Below, piece after piece: positions 17,087 to 25,959 of a DNA stretch of 64,000 nt. The notes beneath the pieces were generated by a model, which saw only the letters and a program-made list of their open reading frames with translations, did no database searches and was not told where the DNA came from. The position numbers and the translations under genes were made by a program. Within the stretch, counting starts at the first letter, position 1. Every line of letters begins with the position of its first letter. The stretch lies in NCBI GenBank assembly GCA_017525025.1, contig JAFXUJ010000001.1:62001-126000 (forward strand), read 5' to 3'. Source of the DNA: Elusimicrobiaceae bacterium (lineage in GTDB: Bacteria > Elusimicrobiota > Elusimicrobia > Elusimicrobiales > Elusimicrobiaceae).

Positions 17087-17940
17087 TGTTGCTTAAAACC
17101 GCGTTTTTAAGTCTCATTTTGCTGATCTGCCCGTGGGCTTTATGCTACGGGCAGCTCAGTTTTTTGGGCGTAAACGGAGAACGCGGTTATTCGGCCATGC
17201 GCGGTACGTATAAGTGGGATATGGATAATAATTTTATCTTTACGCCCTCATATGAATTTTATCGTATGTCCGATAATAAAGACGTGGAAAAAACAGGTGC
17301 CACGTACCGGTATGGCTTAAAAAGCTCGTATGACTTTTCGGACGCATGGCGCGGTTATACACAATTTTTTTGGCAACCGCCGGCCGTGGGGCACAAAGCT
17401 TTTAGCGGTTATGGCGGCCTTGTTTGGCAACCGTTTTACCGCAAGGGAATTATTAAAAATCCGTTTTTAGAAGCGCGCTTGGGAGTAGTACGTTACCGAA
17501 CTTGGGTAGATAGCAGCGGCACACTCCTTTCTTCCCCATTTAATGAAACGGAAACCAACTTGATGTTACGGAGCGGGGCAGAAGCGGGCCCCTGGGAGTT
17601 GCAAGCTTCTTGGCATAAAGTGCTACAATATAAGAACCCGGTATTGCCTTCGGTTTCATTCAGCTGGGCGGATATCCCGTTTATGACAGCCGTTGTGCAA
17701 GGTTTCTTGCGAAATGCGACGGCCTTGCGCGTCAGTTATCCAACGCGACTCGTTACACCGTTCGCCTCCGTCGTGCGGTATGAATATGCGCTGGCGGATG
17801 CTCCGGCAATAGCCGTAGGGGCGGGGTTAAATATTCGTTACGGGGAAACGACTTTCTCCGGCGGTATAGAAGTGTTTGAACCGCGCCGGGAAGAAAACCG
17901 GAAAACATTTTTTTCTGTTTCGGTAGAAGTGGATTTTTAA
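17086..17940 (+). CDS. Exported protein, outer-membrane beta-barrel candidate
   Basis: 284 residues with a signal peptide ending at LCYG-QL (about residue 22). The rest alternates aromatic and polar residues in short strands (YKWDMDNNFIFTPSYEFYR, YRYGLKSSYDFS) and ends in a hydrophobic/aromatic pattern FSVSVEVDF with a terminal Phe, as outer-membrane barrels do. I recognise no named family. It is coupled to the upstream gene through TAATG. Function unknown. Confidence 0.65.
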   Translation: MLLKTAFLSLILLICPWALCYGQLSFLGVNGERGYSAMRGTYKWDMDNNFIFTPSYEFYRMSDNKDVEKTGATYRYGLKSSYDFSDAWRGYTQFFWQPPAVGHKAFSGYGGLVWQPFYRKGIIKNPFLEARLGVVRYRTWVDSSGTLLSSPFNETETNLMLRSGAEAGPWELQASWHKVLQYKNPVLPSVSFSWADIPFMTAVVQGFLRNATALRVSYPTRLVTPFASVVRYEYALADAPAIAVGAGLNIRYGETTFSGGIEVFEPRREENRKTFFSVSVEVDF

Positions 17941-17950
17941 GCGGGGTTTT

Positions 17951-18391
17951 ATGGTAGAAATAGATTTACATTGTAAGATAGATGAAGAAGTTTTCTCCTG
18001 GGTAATTTTTTTGGTTCGCTTGCTGGTGGGCGGCGCGCTGTTATATGTGGCAGCCGGAAGTTTGTTGTACTCCCGCGAATTTTTATATAACGCGACCGCT
18101 TTAGGTTGGCCTATGCCGGTACCGGTGGGGCTTTCATTACTTGTCGTTCAAACCGGATTGGCGTTGCTAATCATATTAGGATGGTTTACGCGGCTGTCTT
18201 GCGCTCTGAGCGTGATTTGCGCGGCGGTGTCCGGGATTGTCTTTTTTGCGGCCGACTTAAATAAAATATACATAGCACTTGTTTTATTACTTATTACATC
18301 TTTGTTGACCCCGGCCTTGTTGGGGCCCGGAAAAATCAGTTTGGATTATAAACATGCCGTTCGCCGTGCAAATAAACAATTTAGAGGTTAA
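17951..18391 (+). CDS. DoxX-like small membrane protein
   Basis: 146 residues with four predicted membrane helices (about 17-37, 58-78, 82-105 and 108-128). The opening FLVRLLVGGALLYVAAGSL and the later GLSLLVVQTGLALLIILG match the DoxX/MauE-like pattern of a redox-associated four-helix protein. Located 10 bp after the barrel gene and 3 bp before dnaX. Family call moderate; role unknown. Confidence 0.65.
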   Translation: MVEIDLHCKIDEEVFSWVIFLVRLLVGGALLYVAAGSLLYSREFLYNATALGWPMPVPVGLSLLVVQTGLALLIILGWFTRLSCALSVICAAVSGIVFFAADLNKIYIALVLLLITSLLTPALLGPGKISLDYKHAVRRANKQFRG

Positions 18392-18394
18392 TGT

Positions 18395-20125
18395 ATGGAA
18401 GAAAACTCCCCTTATATCAGTTTGGCTAATAAATACCGTCCGCAAACTTTTGAAGATATGGTCGGGCAGGAGAGTATTTCCAAAACCCTCCAAAATGCCT
18501 TAAAATTGGGGCGCATTGCACATGCCTATTTGTTTTACGGACCACGCGGTTGCGGTAAAACAACGACGGCGCGTATCTTAGCAAAAGCACTCAACTGTAC
18601 CGGCAACGGAGCCACCAAACCTACCGCGGAGCCATGCGGTAAATGTCCGCAATGTTTGGAAATTGCCCAAAGCGGGGACTTGGATGTATTGGAGTTGGAT
18701 GCCGCCAGTAATACGCAAGTAGAAAAAGTGCGCGAAGCTATTATTGATACCGTAGCTTTAGCCGCTTCACGAGATCGTTTTAAAGTTTTTATCTTAGATG
18801 AAGTTCACATGCTTTCGGCAAGCTCTTTTAATGCGCTTTTAAAAACGATTGAAGAGCCCCCGGCCCACGTCGTTTTTATCTTAGCCACGACGGAAAAACA
18901 CAAAGTGCCGGCCACGATTGTCAGCCGTTGCCAAACCTTCCGTTTCCGCCCGCTAACGGTGGAAGAAATTACCACGCATTTATTAGATTTATCGGGTGCG
19001 GAAAATATTGATTTAACCGCCAATGCCGCCAAAATTATTGCCAAAAATGCCGGCGGGGCGATGCGTGATGCCTTAACGTTACTGGATCGTGCGATTGCCT
19101 TTTGCGGCAACCGTATTGATGAAAAAATGGTGGGGGAAATGTTGGGGCTTACACCGGAAGATTTAATTAAACAGGCCATAAGTGCTTTGATACAAAAAGA
19201 TAATGCCGCCTTGCACCAAGTGTTTGAAACGATCCAAGCGGAAGGATTTGATGCCAATGCATTTCTAAAAGATATAAAAAATGCGTTGGGAGAAGCCTTT
19301 TATTTTTCGTTAGGGCAAGGAGCGGAGCCCTTTGAAGGCGCCCGCCAAATTTTAGCGGAGGTTAGCCCCGGCTTTTTGGCGCAGCTTTCCCGTAAAATCA
19401 ATAAAATTGTTGAAGAAGTAAAATTTTCCGATAACGCACTTATCAGTGCCGAGGTCGGTTTATTTACGGTGATGGACAGTTGTTTGGATATAGAAAGGTT
19501 AGTCCGTCGTTTAGAAGCCCTGGAACGAGGCGAACAAACAACGCCCACCTCCGGCGGGGAAAGTTCTTTTACTAAAAAAGCGGCTACTCCTCGGCAAACA
19601 CCGATTTCCGCTAAGCCTAAACCGCTGCAAGCCGCGGCTACCCCTCAACCGCAAGAAGAATTGCCGTCTTCCGTGCAGCAAACTATTTCCAACCAGCAAT
19701 TATGGGAAAAAATGTTACAGTATTTTGAAAAAAGCCCGTTTGTTTATGATGTTATGCTGAATGGCTCCGTCCAATTTAATGGGGACGACTGGACGTTGCG
19801 TTTCTCGCAAGACAAAGCGTTTTATCAAATCCCGGCGCAAAGCAAAATTGCCGAGTTGGAGGCTGCTGCCAAAAATTTGAGTGGACGAAAAGTTAAAATT
19901 TCACTGGCGGTAGAAGAAGCATCTTCCGCAGCTCCTGCGGCGAAAAAAGAGCCCAAGAAAAAAACAAAAAGTACGCCTGTGGCTGCTAAACAGGTTGAAA
20001 TTTTAGATGAAGAGCCCCTTACCTCTACCAGCTTGCAAACGGCAGTTGTTTCTTCCGATCAAAAAGGAGCATTGGAAGAGGTAAAAGAAATTTTGGACGT
20101 TATCCCCGGGGAGCTATTAGCTTAA
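18395..20125 (+). CDS. dnaX: DNA polymerase III subunit gamma/tau
   Basis: Clamp-loader ATPase. Walker A GPRGCGKTT is at residues 49-57; the zinc-binding Cys set has C68 and CGKCPQC at 81-87; Walker B is ILDEVHML; the sensor/SRC motif is in TIVSRCQTFRF. 576 residues. Residues about 380-430 are a Pro/Ala/Gln-rich linker and the tail carries a tau-like domain. I see no obvious slippery A-run for a programmed gamma frameshift near the linker. recR follows after 3 bp, but ybaB, usually between them, is absent. Confidence 0.95.
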   Translation: MEENSPYISLANKYRPQTFEDMVGQESISKTLQNALKLGRIAHAYLFYGPRGCGKTTTARILAKALNCTGNGATKPTAEPCGKCPQCLEIAQSGDLDVLELDAASNTQVEKVREAIIDTVALAASRDRFKVFILDEVHMLSASSFNALLKTIEEPPAHVVFILATTEKHKVPATIVSRCQTFRFRPLTVEEITTHLLDLSGAENIDLTANAAKIIAKNAGGAMRDALTLLDRAIAFCGNRIDEKMVGEMLGLTPEDLIKQAISALIQKDNAALHQVFETIQAEGFDANAFLKDIKNALGEAFYFSLGQGAEPFEGARQILAEVSPGFLAQLSRKINKIVEEVKFSDNALISAEVGLFTVMDSCLDIERLVRRLEALERGEQTTPTSGGESSFTKKAATPRQTPISAKPKPLQAAATPQPQEELPSSVQQTISNQQLWEKMLQYFEKSPFVYDVMLNGSVQFNGDDWTLRFSQDKAFYQIPAQSKIAELEAAAKNLSGRKVKISLAVEEASSAAPAAKKEPKKKTKSTPVAAKQVEILDEEPLTSTSLQTAVVSSDQKGALEEVKEILDVIPGELLA

Positions 20126-20128
20126 TTT

Positions 20129-20722
20129 ATGAAAAGTTTAGACCGTTTCGTCCGTGCGCTTCGTCGTTTGCCGGGGGTAGGACCTCGTCAAGCGGAGCGT
20201 TTTGCCACTTATTTTTTACGGGCGTCCCAGGGTGAAACGGAAGAATTTATGGCGGCTTTGGCTGCTGTGAAGCAATCTATTAAACTTTGCCCGGAATGTT
20301 TTTCGTACAGCGAAGCGGACCGTTGCCCCATTTGTGCCGATCCGGACCGCGACCGCGGTTTAATTTGCGTTGTAGAAGATCCGCAAGATATTGAAGCTAT
20401 AGAGAAAACAGGAGCTTATAAAGGGTTGTATCATGTGTTACATGGGGCTATTTCTCCGGTAGACGGGCGAGGAGCCGAACACGTTAAAGTGCGCGAATTG
20501 TTAACCCGTGTACAAAATTCCCCGACGTCCATCCGGGAAATAATTATTGCCACCGATCCGGATAGTGAGGGAGAAACCACAGCCCTGTATTTGGCCGATT
20601 TATTGCGCGGATTAGTAGGGCAAGTAACCCGAATCGGATATGGTGTACCGTTGGGTGGCGATCTTGACTATATGGATGAAATGACGTTGGGATATTCCCT
20701 CAAAGGCCGCACCAAATTATAA
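20129..20722 (+). CDS. recR: Recombination mediator RecR
   Basis: RecFOR-pathway DNA-binding ring protein. Helix-hairpin-helix region LRRLPGVGPRQAERFA, a four-Cys zinc finger (CPECFSYSEADRCPICA), a Toprim domain starting ICVVEDPQDIEAIE, and the C-terminal Walker-like GVPLGGDLDYMDEMTL. 197 residues, full length. Overlaps comEC as TAATG. Confidence 0.96.
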   Translation: MKSLDRFVRALRRLPGVGPRQAERFATYFLRASQGETEEFMAALAAVKQSIKLCPECFSYSEADRCPICADPDRDRGLICVVEDPQDIEAIEKTGAYKGLYHVLHGAISPVDGRGAEHVKVRELLTRVQNSPTSIREIIIATDPDSEGETTALYLADLLRGLVGQVTRIGYGVPLGGDLDYMDEMTLGYSLKGRTKL

Positions 20723-22572
20723 TGCATCCGGATGTATACAAACGCCCGCTGTTACTCGTGCTGGCGGCGCTGATTTTAACCTTGTGCTTTTTCTATCGTC
20801 CCACCCCTTCCAAACGGGATGTTTTCCATTTTATTGCGCAAAAAGAAGTTACCCTCGTTGGCCGTGTAGAAAGTTTCGCGGTATTTAAAAAAGACAGCCA
20901 AAATGTGTGGATCAAAGTGAAAACCGTTAACGGGCAGCGCGCTGACGGGTGGGTGTATGCGCGTATAACGGGTTTTGCTCCGCAATGGAAAGACACGCTT
21001 ATTCTTACCGGGCGGTTACAACATCCTTATGGGATATCTTTGCCGGGCAATTTTGATTGGCGCGTCTATTTAGCCCAACACCACACATTTGCCGAAATCA
21101 AAACATCTCAAGCACAAAAACTTAAATCTGCGGCGTGGCCCTGGCGGATGATTCGCGCCGTCCGGCGTGATATGTTGCGGGTATTTAATGAAAGTTTCCC
21201 GCCCCCGATAGCTTCGGTAGCCGGAGGTGTATTGCTTGGGGAACGGGGCGAGTTGGGAGCGGATTTATACACGGCTTTTCAAGATAGCGGGGCCATCCAT
21301 TTGTTGGTTGCTTCCGGCGGCAATGTGGGCTTTGTGACACTCCTTACGCTAGGGCTGGGGGCCCTCTTGCGTCTTCGCCGTAGAACCCTTTTAGGGGCGG
21401 CTTTAATCACGGCAGGGGTTTACACGCTTATCGCCGGAGCGGATGGGCCCTTACTTAGGGCTTATCTAATGGCGGCTTGTGCTTGTCTGGGGTACTTTCT
21501 CGGCAGAAACAGCGGCGTATTCCAGGGGTTATTACTTTCCTGTGCCCTCATCTTAATAGGAAATCCGGCTGCTGTTTTTGATACGGGTTTTCAAATGTCT
21601 TTCTTGGCTACTTTAGCAATCATTATTTTTCTTAATAATTATCAGATGCCGGCCCGTTGGCCCAAAACCGTACGGTTTTTTGGACAAATATTTTTAGCTA
21701 CTTTGGCGGCACAACTGGTTTTGCTCCCTATTTTTACCAATGTGTTTTATAAAGTTTCTCTTACCGGGCTTGTGTCTAATATGATTTTGGTGCCGTTTGC
21801 TTCCGGTTTGATGGCCGTGGGCTTTGCGTATTATTTGTTTACTCTCTTACACGTCGGCATGTTGCTTTATTATCCTTGCTTGTGGGGATTGGAAATTTTC
21901 CAATATATAGTGGAATTTTTTGCTTCGTTCCGTTTTTCGTCCATTCCGGCCACTGCGTGGACCGGCGGCAGTATTATTGCGTATTATATTTTACTCTTTT
22001 GGTTCAGCCAAATGCCGCAACGGGCGTTTGCCAGACGGATCTTAGGGCCCTGCGTGGCAACGGCTTTGCTGGCCTGGGGCACCGGGCAATATAGAGCATC
22101 GCGTCCGCGCGTATTCTTACTTAGCGAGTGGAACAAACATGCGGTAATCGTAAAAATAAATAAAAAGCATAGCTTGTTATTTAATGCCGGGATTGCAGAT
22201 GAAAAGTTGGAACGGGCCCTATTTGCCTTAGGCCTAAGGCAAACAGAGGCGGCCCTGTCTTTTGATGGATACCCGGCAATTTCTTCGTCATTATCTGCTC
22301 AAGCCAAAACGGGTTTTTCGGATATTTGGCCCGGGGAAACGTTTTCGGTTAAGGGAGCTACTGTACAAGCGGTATGGGGCATACACCAAGCCAAAGACGG
22401 TCGTTTGTGGGAAGATACGGGTTATTCCGGTGCACGTAAAGGGAATATTTCTTATTGTGTAGAAAAATCAGCCCGCACATTATGTGCCGGTAGCGAAGGG
22501 CGTTTTGTAAAATTACCTTCCGGGGAGCTTTTAATTGCCAAGCGCAATGAAACGGTTTCTGCGCGCTGGTAA
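20722..22572 (+). CDS. comEC: ComEC/Rec2 DNA-uptake channel protein with degenerate C-terminal domain
   Basis: 616 residues: an N-terminal helix, an OB-like periplasmic segment (about 45-130), then the multi-helix competence domain with GGVLLGERGELG and the channel motif DSGAIHLLVASGGNVG (SGGN where many homologues have SGLH or SGSN). The C-terminal part (about 470-616) aligns in position with the metallo-beta-lactamase nuclease domain. It lacks the HxHxDH zinc motif and is short, so strand degradation is probably not performed by it. The stop abuts the convergent nagZ stop with no gap. Confidence 0.88.
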   Translation: MHPDVYKRPLLLVLAALILTLCFFYRPTPSKRDVFHFIAQKEVTLVGRVESFAVFKKDSQNVWIKVKTVNGQRADGWVYARITGFAPQWKDTLILTGRLQHPYGISLPGNFDWRVYLAQHHTFAEIKTSQAQKLKSAAWPWRMIRAVRRDMLRVFNESFPPPIASVAGGVLLGERGELGADLYTAFQDSGAIHLLVASGGNVGFVTLLTLGLGALLRLRRRTLLGAALITAGVYTLIAGADGPLLRAYLMAACACLGYFLGRNSGVFQGLLLSCALILIGNPAAVFDTGFQMSFLATLAIIIFLNNYQMPARWPKTVRFFGQIFLATLAAQLVLLPIFTNVFYKVSLTGLVSNMILVPFASGLMAVGFAYYLFTLLHVGMLLYYPCLWGLEIFQYIVEFFASFRFSSIPATAWTGGSIIAYYILLFWFSQMPQRAFARRILGPCVATALLAWGTGQYRASRPRVFLLSEWNKHAVIVKINKKHSLLFNAGIADEKLERALFALGLRQTEAALSFDGYPAISSSLSAQAKTGFSDIWPGETFSVKGATVQAVWGIHQAKDGRLWEDTGYSGARKGNISYCVEKSARTLCAGSEGRFVKLPSGELLIAKRNETVSARW

Positions 22573-23991
22573 TTATAGAGAAATGGGCAGGTGCCCTTGC
22601 GGCGGATATAAACCCAGCAACACTTCGGCCGCGGCCCGTTGGAAGTCCGGGGATGGGCTGAAAGTAAATAATTTTTGCTCAATAGGCAGTGTGGCCGGAA
22701 TAGCCCACGGACTTGCAAAAAATACACAGGTACTATGCTCGGCCTTTTGCAACGCCTGTTGCAACTGCGAGATCTCTTCTTTTTCCAACATAATTTTTCC
22801 TTGAAAAGCTTGGTACCGGCGGAAGCAAAGCACCAATAAATGTTGGGCATTTCCTTGATATTTTTGCAAAGAGATCCGATGCGCGCGCAACGTGTTTAAA
22901 AAGGGTTCGGCACTTTGCGCACTTTGGTTGCCGATTTCCAAATAATGTATAGTTTGTGTGCGCGTAAGCGGTGTAACCGACGGATAGGCACAAAGGGCCT
23001 GCCGTGCGGTGCGATACGCGTAATCCCCGACGTTAAAGGCCTCTTGTTGTTCGGGGCGAGGGGTTTGTTTTGCAAAAGCACATAATTTTTCCTGCCGAGC
23101 AAAGGAACGATCTAAAATTTCCGGCGAAACCTGTTTTTCTTCTAAAAAGCTGATTAGTTTTTCAGGTTCTTGCGGAACAAGTAAAATATCAACGCCTGCT
23201 TGCAGTGCTTTCCAAGCGGCCTCTTTTTCATCTCCGATTGCTTTCATAAGCAACGCATCGGTTAGGACGCAACCGTTGTAATGCAATTGTTGACGCAGTA
23301 ATTGATCGGCTACGGTTGAAGATAACGAGGCAGGATTTTTGTCATCTATTTCCGGTAATAATAAATGCCCCAACATCACGCTATCGGCAAGCGGTAATAA
23401 CGCTTGAAAAGGGATAAGCTCCCGTGCTAAAAGTTGTTTTTCCGTTTGGTGCAAAACAGGCAAGGCCAGGTGAGAGTCGGTAGATGTATCTCCATGTCCG
23501 GGGAAATGTTTGATACTATTAAGGGCTCCGCCTTGTTTGAGCCCTTTTAAAAATGCGCGGCCTAACCGGATAACACATGCCGGATCTGCTCCAAAGGAAC
23601 GGGTATTTACAATAGGGTTGAGCGGATTGTTGGCTAAATCCAATACAGGGGCAAATACCCAATCAACGCCCAAACTGCGTGCTTGGCGGGCCGTCAATAA
23701 ACCTTTTTCAAAAGCCAACTCGTCATCATTCGCCGCCCCTAAGGCCATGTTGGAAGGCAATAAAGGGGCATCCGGCAACCAACGACCCAAGCCGTCTTCA
23801 TAATCGGCAGAAATAAGCAAATGGTCCAGTGGGGAAGCTTCCCGCACGGCAGTTGTAAAAGCGGCCACTTCCGCCCGTGTCCCGCCGTATAAACAAAACC
23901 CGCCTACGCCGCGCTTGGCAAGGGTAAGGGCTTGTTCCAAGGGCGTTTTGCCGAACCAAAAACCGGGGTGGATCAGTCTTGCAATATTCAT
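22573..23991 (-). CDS. nagZ: Beta-N-acetylhexosaminidase, glycoside hydrolase family 3
   Basis: Removes GlcNAc from anhydro-muropeptides during peptidoglycan recycling. The NagZ signature KHFPGHGDTSTDSH is at residues 161-174, containing the His/Asp general acid dyad, and the catalytic Asp is D245 in VLTDALLMKAI. Start placed at MNIARLIHPGF (23991), which overlaps the anmK stop as ATGA; the longer frame runs inside anmK. 472 residues: about 340 form the barrel and the rest is a C-terminal extension longer than in E. coli NagZ. No signal peptide, so cytosolic. Confidence 0.88.
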   Translation of the reverse strand: MNIARLIHPGFWFGKTPLEQALTLAKRGVGGFCLYGGTRAEVAAFTTAVREASPLDHLLISADYEDGLGRWLPDAPLLPSNMALGAANDDELAFEKGLLTARQARSLGVDWVFAPVLDLANNPLNPIVNTRSFGADPACVIRLGRAFLKGLKQGGALNSIKHFPGHGDTSTDSHLALPVLHQTEKQLLARELIPFQALLPLADSVMLGHLLLPEIDDKNPASLSSTVADQLLRQQLHYNGCVLTDALLMKAIGDEKEAAWKALQAGVDILLVPQEPEKLISFLEEKQVSPEILDRSFARQEKLCAFAKQTPRPEQQEAFNVGDYAYRTARQALCAYPSVTPLTRTQTIHYLEIGNQSAQSAEPFLNTLRAHRISLQKYQGNAQHLLVLCFRRYQAFQGKIMLEKEEISQLQQALQKAEHSTCVFFASPWAIPATLPIEQKLFTFSPSPDFQRAAAEVLLGLYPPQGHLPISL

Positions 23992-25076
23992 AGCGTTATT
24001 TTCCCTAAAACGGTTGCCTTTTGGGCGCCGGTAGCTTGCGGGCGGTGATTTACTTTTCTGTTTAATGCCAGCCACGCGAACAGGGCAAAAGCGGCGGCCT
24101 CTTTAGCTTGCGGATCAATACCGTACTCGGTTGAAAAAGAGAGTTTTGTGTGCGGTAAATTTTCTTGCAGAAAGGACAAGAGAGTTGTATTATAACTGCC
24201 ACCGCCGGAAACAATGATTTCTTTTTGTGCCCGGCGCGGCACAAAGCGGATAATTTGATTCGCAATAGCGGCTGCTGTAAAATAGGTAAGCGTAGCCAAC
24301 AGATCCGGGGTATGCTTTTTATTTAGCGGCCCGAAAAAGCGGGTTAAATAATCTTCCCCAAAAGCATTTTTATCAAGACTTTTGGGAGGTTTTTGTTTAA
24401 AAAACGGTTGCGCAAGCAAGGCTTTTACAAGTGCCTTGTCAGGAGTGCCCTTGGCGGCCGTCACGCCGTTTTTATCAAAAGGTTTATGCAATAGTTTTTG
24501 GGTACATAGATCTATAAGTGTATTGCCGGGGCCAACATCAAACCCAAGCGGTTTTACCCCTTTGCCCACTAGCGATATGTTGGAAATTCCCCCAATATTA
24601 AGCAAAATTTTGGGAGAGCCTTTCCCCCAGATAAAAGTATCAAAAAACGGCATAAGGGGGGCCCCTTCTCCGCCCAATGCGATATCACGCGCGCGGAAAT
24701 CGCTCACCACGGGAGCGCCGATTTTTTCTGCCAAAAAAGAAGGTTCTGCCAGTTGTAAAGTATGCGGGAATTTAGCATGTGGCGCGTGTAGGATAGTTTG
24801 TCCGTGTGAACCGATAACACAACAATTTTTAGCGGATAAATGAAAATCTTTCAAAAAACGTTGGACGGTCTGGGCATACAACGCGCCCAGTTCATAGTGG
24901 AGGGCGGATAAAGAATCGGCATTTAATTGATAGGCCTTCAGTAATTTTTGTTGCAAGACTCGGGTGTAAGGGTAATTTTTGAAACAGATTACTTTAAAAG
25001 GCATAGGGCGTACTGCACAAACGGTTAAACCGTCTGCGCTTGTTCCGCTCATAAGGCCTAAGGCAAATTTAGTCAT
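23988..25076 (-). CDS. anmK: Anhydro-N-acetylmuramic acid kinase
   Basis: Phosphorylates and opens 1,6-anhydroMurNAc to MurNAc-6-phosphate. Family opening GLMSGTSADGL (residues 7-17), ATPase-fold motifs GSHGQTILH and NIGGISN, and GFDVGPGNTLID are all present. 362 residues. It overlaps murQ by 8 bp and nagZ by 4 bp, so it is tightly coupled within the recycling operon. Confidence 0.96.
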   Translation of the reverse strand: MTKFALGLMSGTSADGLTVCAVRPMPFKVICFKNYPYTRVLQQKLLKAYQLNADSLSALHYELGALYAQTVQRFLKDFHLSAKNCCVIGSHGQTILHAPHAKFPHTLQLAEPSFLAEKIGAPVVSDFRARDIALGGEGAPLMPFFDTFIWGKGSPKILLNIGGISNISLVGKGVKPLGFDVGPGNTLIDLCTQKLLHKPFDKNGVTAAKGTPDKALVKALLAQPFFKQKPPKSLDKNAFGEDYLTRFFGPLNKKHTPDLLATLTYFTAAAIANQIIRFVPRRAQKEIIVSGGGSYNTTLLSFLQENLPHTKLSFSTEYGIDPQAKEAAAFALFAWLALNRKVNHRPQATGAQKATVLGKITL

Positions 25077-25959
25077 CCAGCACGTCCTTTAAAAAACCTT
25101 TTCTTTTTTGAAGCAATCGCTTGGCTTGCGCCCGGCTGACTTGTTTACGGTGCATAACGATAGCGGTTTTTACATGTTGGCCGGAGTTTTTAAGTAATTT
25201 GGCAGCTGTTTTTTCATCCGTATGCGCAATCAGGCAAATCAAGCGTATGGCGCGTGCCACCAATTTTTTATTGGTGGGTTGCACATCTACCATCAAGTTG
25301 CCGTATGTTTTGCCGCACAAGGCCATGGCCCCGGTCGTAATAGCGTTTAAAGCCATTTTGGTGGCAGTTCCGGCTTTCATGCGGGTAGAGCCGCTAAGGG
25401 CTTCCGGCCCGGTAGGTAAATAAATGTGAATATCGGCGTGTGAAGTGTCGGCTTGGCGGTTGCATGATAAAAGTACGGTATGTGCGCCCAGTTGTTTGGC
25501 TTTGATCAGGGCCCCCAACACATAAGGGGTTCTGCCGCTAGCCGTTAGTCCAATAACTAAATCGTTTGCTTGAGCTTGGGCAGCAATATCCCGTGCGCCC
25601 TGTTGGGCATTGTCTTCGGCTCCTTCCTGTGAGCGAAAAACCGCTTTTTTCCCTCCGGCAATAAGGCCGATAATTTGTCTCGGGCGCGTGCCGAAAGTGG
25701 GCACACATTCTACCGCTTCCAAAATTCCTAACCGGCCGCTTGTTCCTGCGCCGATAAAAATAATTTTGTGTTTGGCAGCGTGCGTTTGGGCCGCCAATAC
25801 CAAAGTGGCCGCTATTTCTTTATGGGCTTTTTTGACAGCCCGGGCGGCATTGAAATCTTCCGCGTTGATAACGCGCGCCAACTGCATGGGCGTAAGAACG
25901 TCCAACTTCTGTGTATGAGGGTTAATTTGTTCGGTAGGAAGCGTTTTGGTCATACTCAT
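25069..25959 (-). CDS. murQ: N-acetylmuramic acid 6-phosphate etherase
   Basis: Cleaves the lactyl ether of MurNAc-6-P to GlcNAc-6-P. The SIS-domain phosphosugar site GAGTSGRLGILEA is followed by the catalytic Glu region VECVPTFG, and the family segment SGSTRMKAGTATK is intact. 296 residues. The start is either Met1 (ATGA overlap with ampG) or Met3 (MSMTK); the overlap favours the first. Confidence 0.96.
   Translation of the reverse strand: MSMTKTLPTEQINPHTQKLDVLTPMQLARVINAEDFNAARAVKKAHKEIAATLVLAAQTHAAKHKIIFIGAGTSGRLGILEAVECVPTFGTRPRQIIGLIAGGKKAVFRSQEGAEDNAQQGARDIAAQAQANDLVIGLTASGRTPYVLGALIKAKQLGAHTVLLSCNRQADTSHADIHIYLPTGPEALSGSTRMKAGTATKMALNAITTGAMALCGKTYGNLMVDVQPTNKKLVARAIRLICLIAHTDEKTAAKLLKNSGQHVKTAIVMHRKQVSRAQAKRLLQKRKGFLKDVLDD

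Noticed and set aside
18395-20125. Programmed frameshift in dnaX giving gamma subunit
   Set aside because: No A-rich slippery heptamer with a following hairpin seen near the gamma/tau junction.
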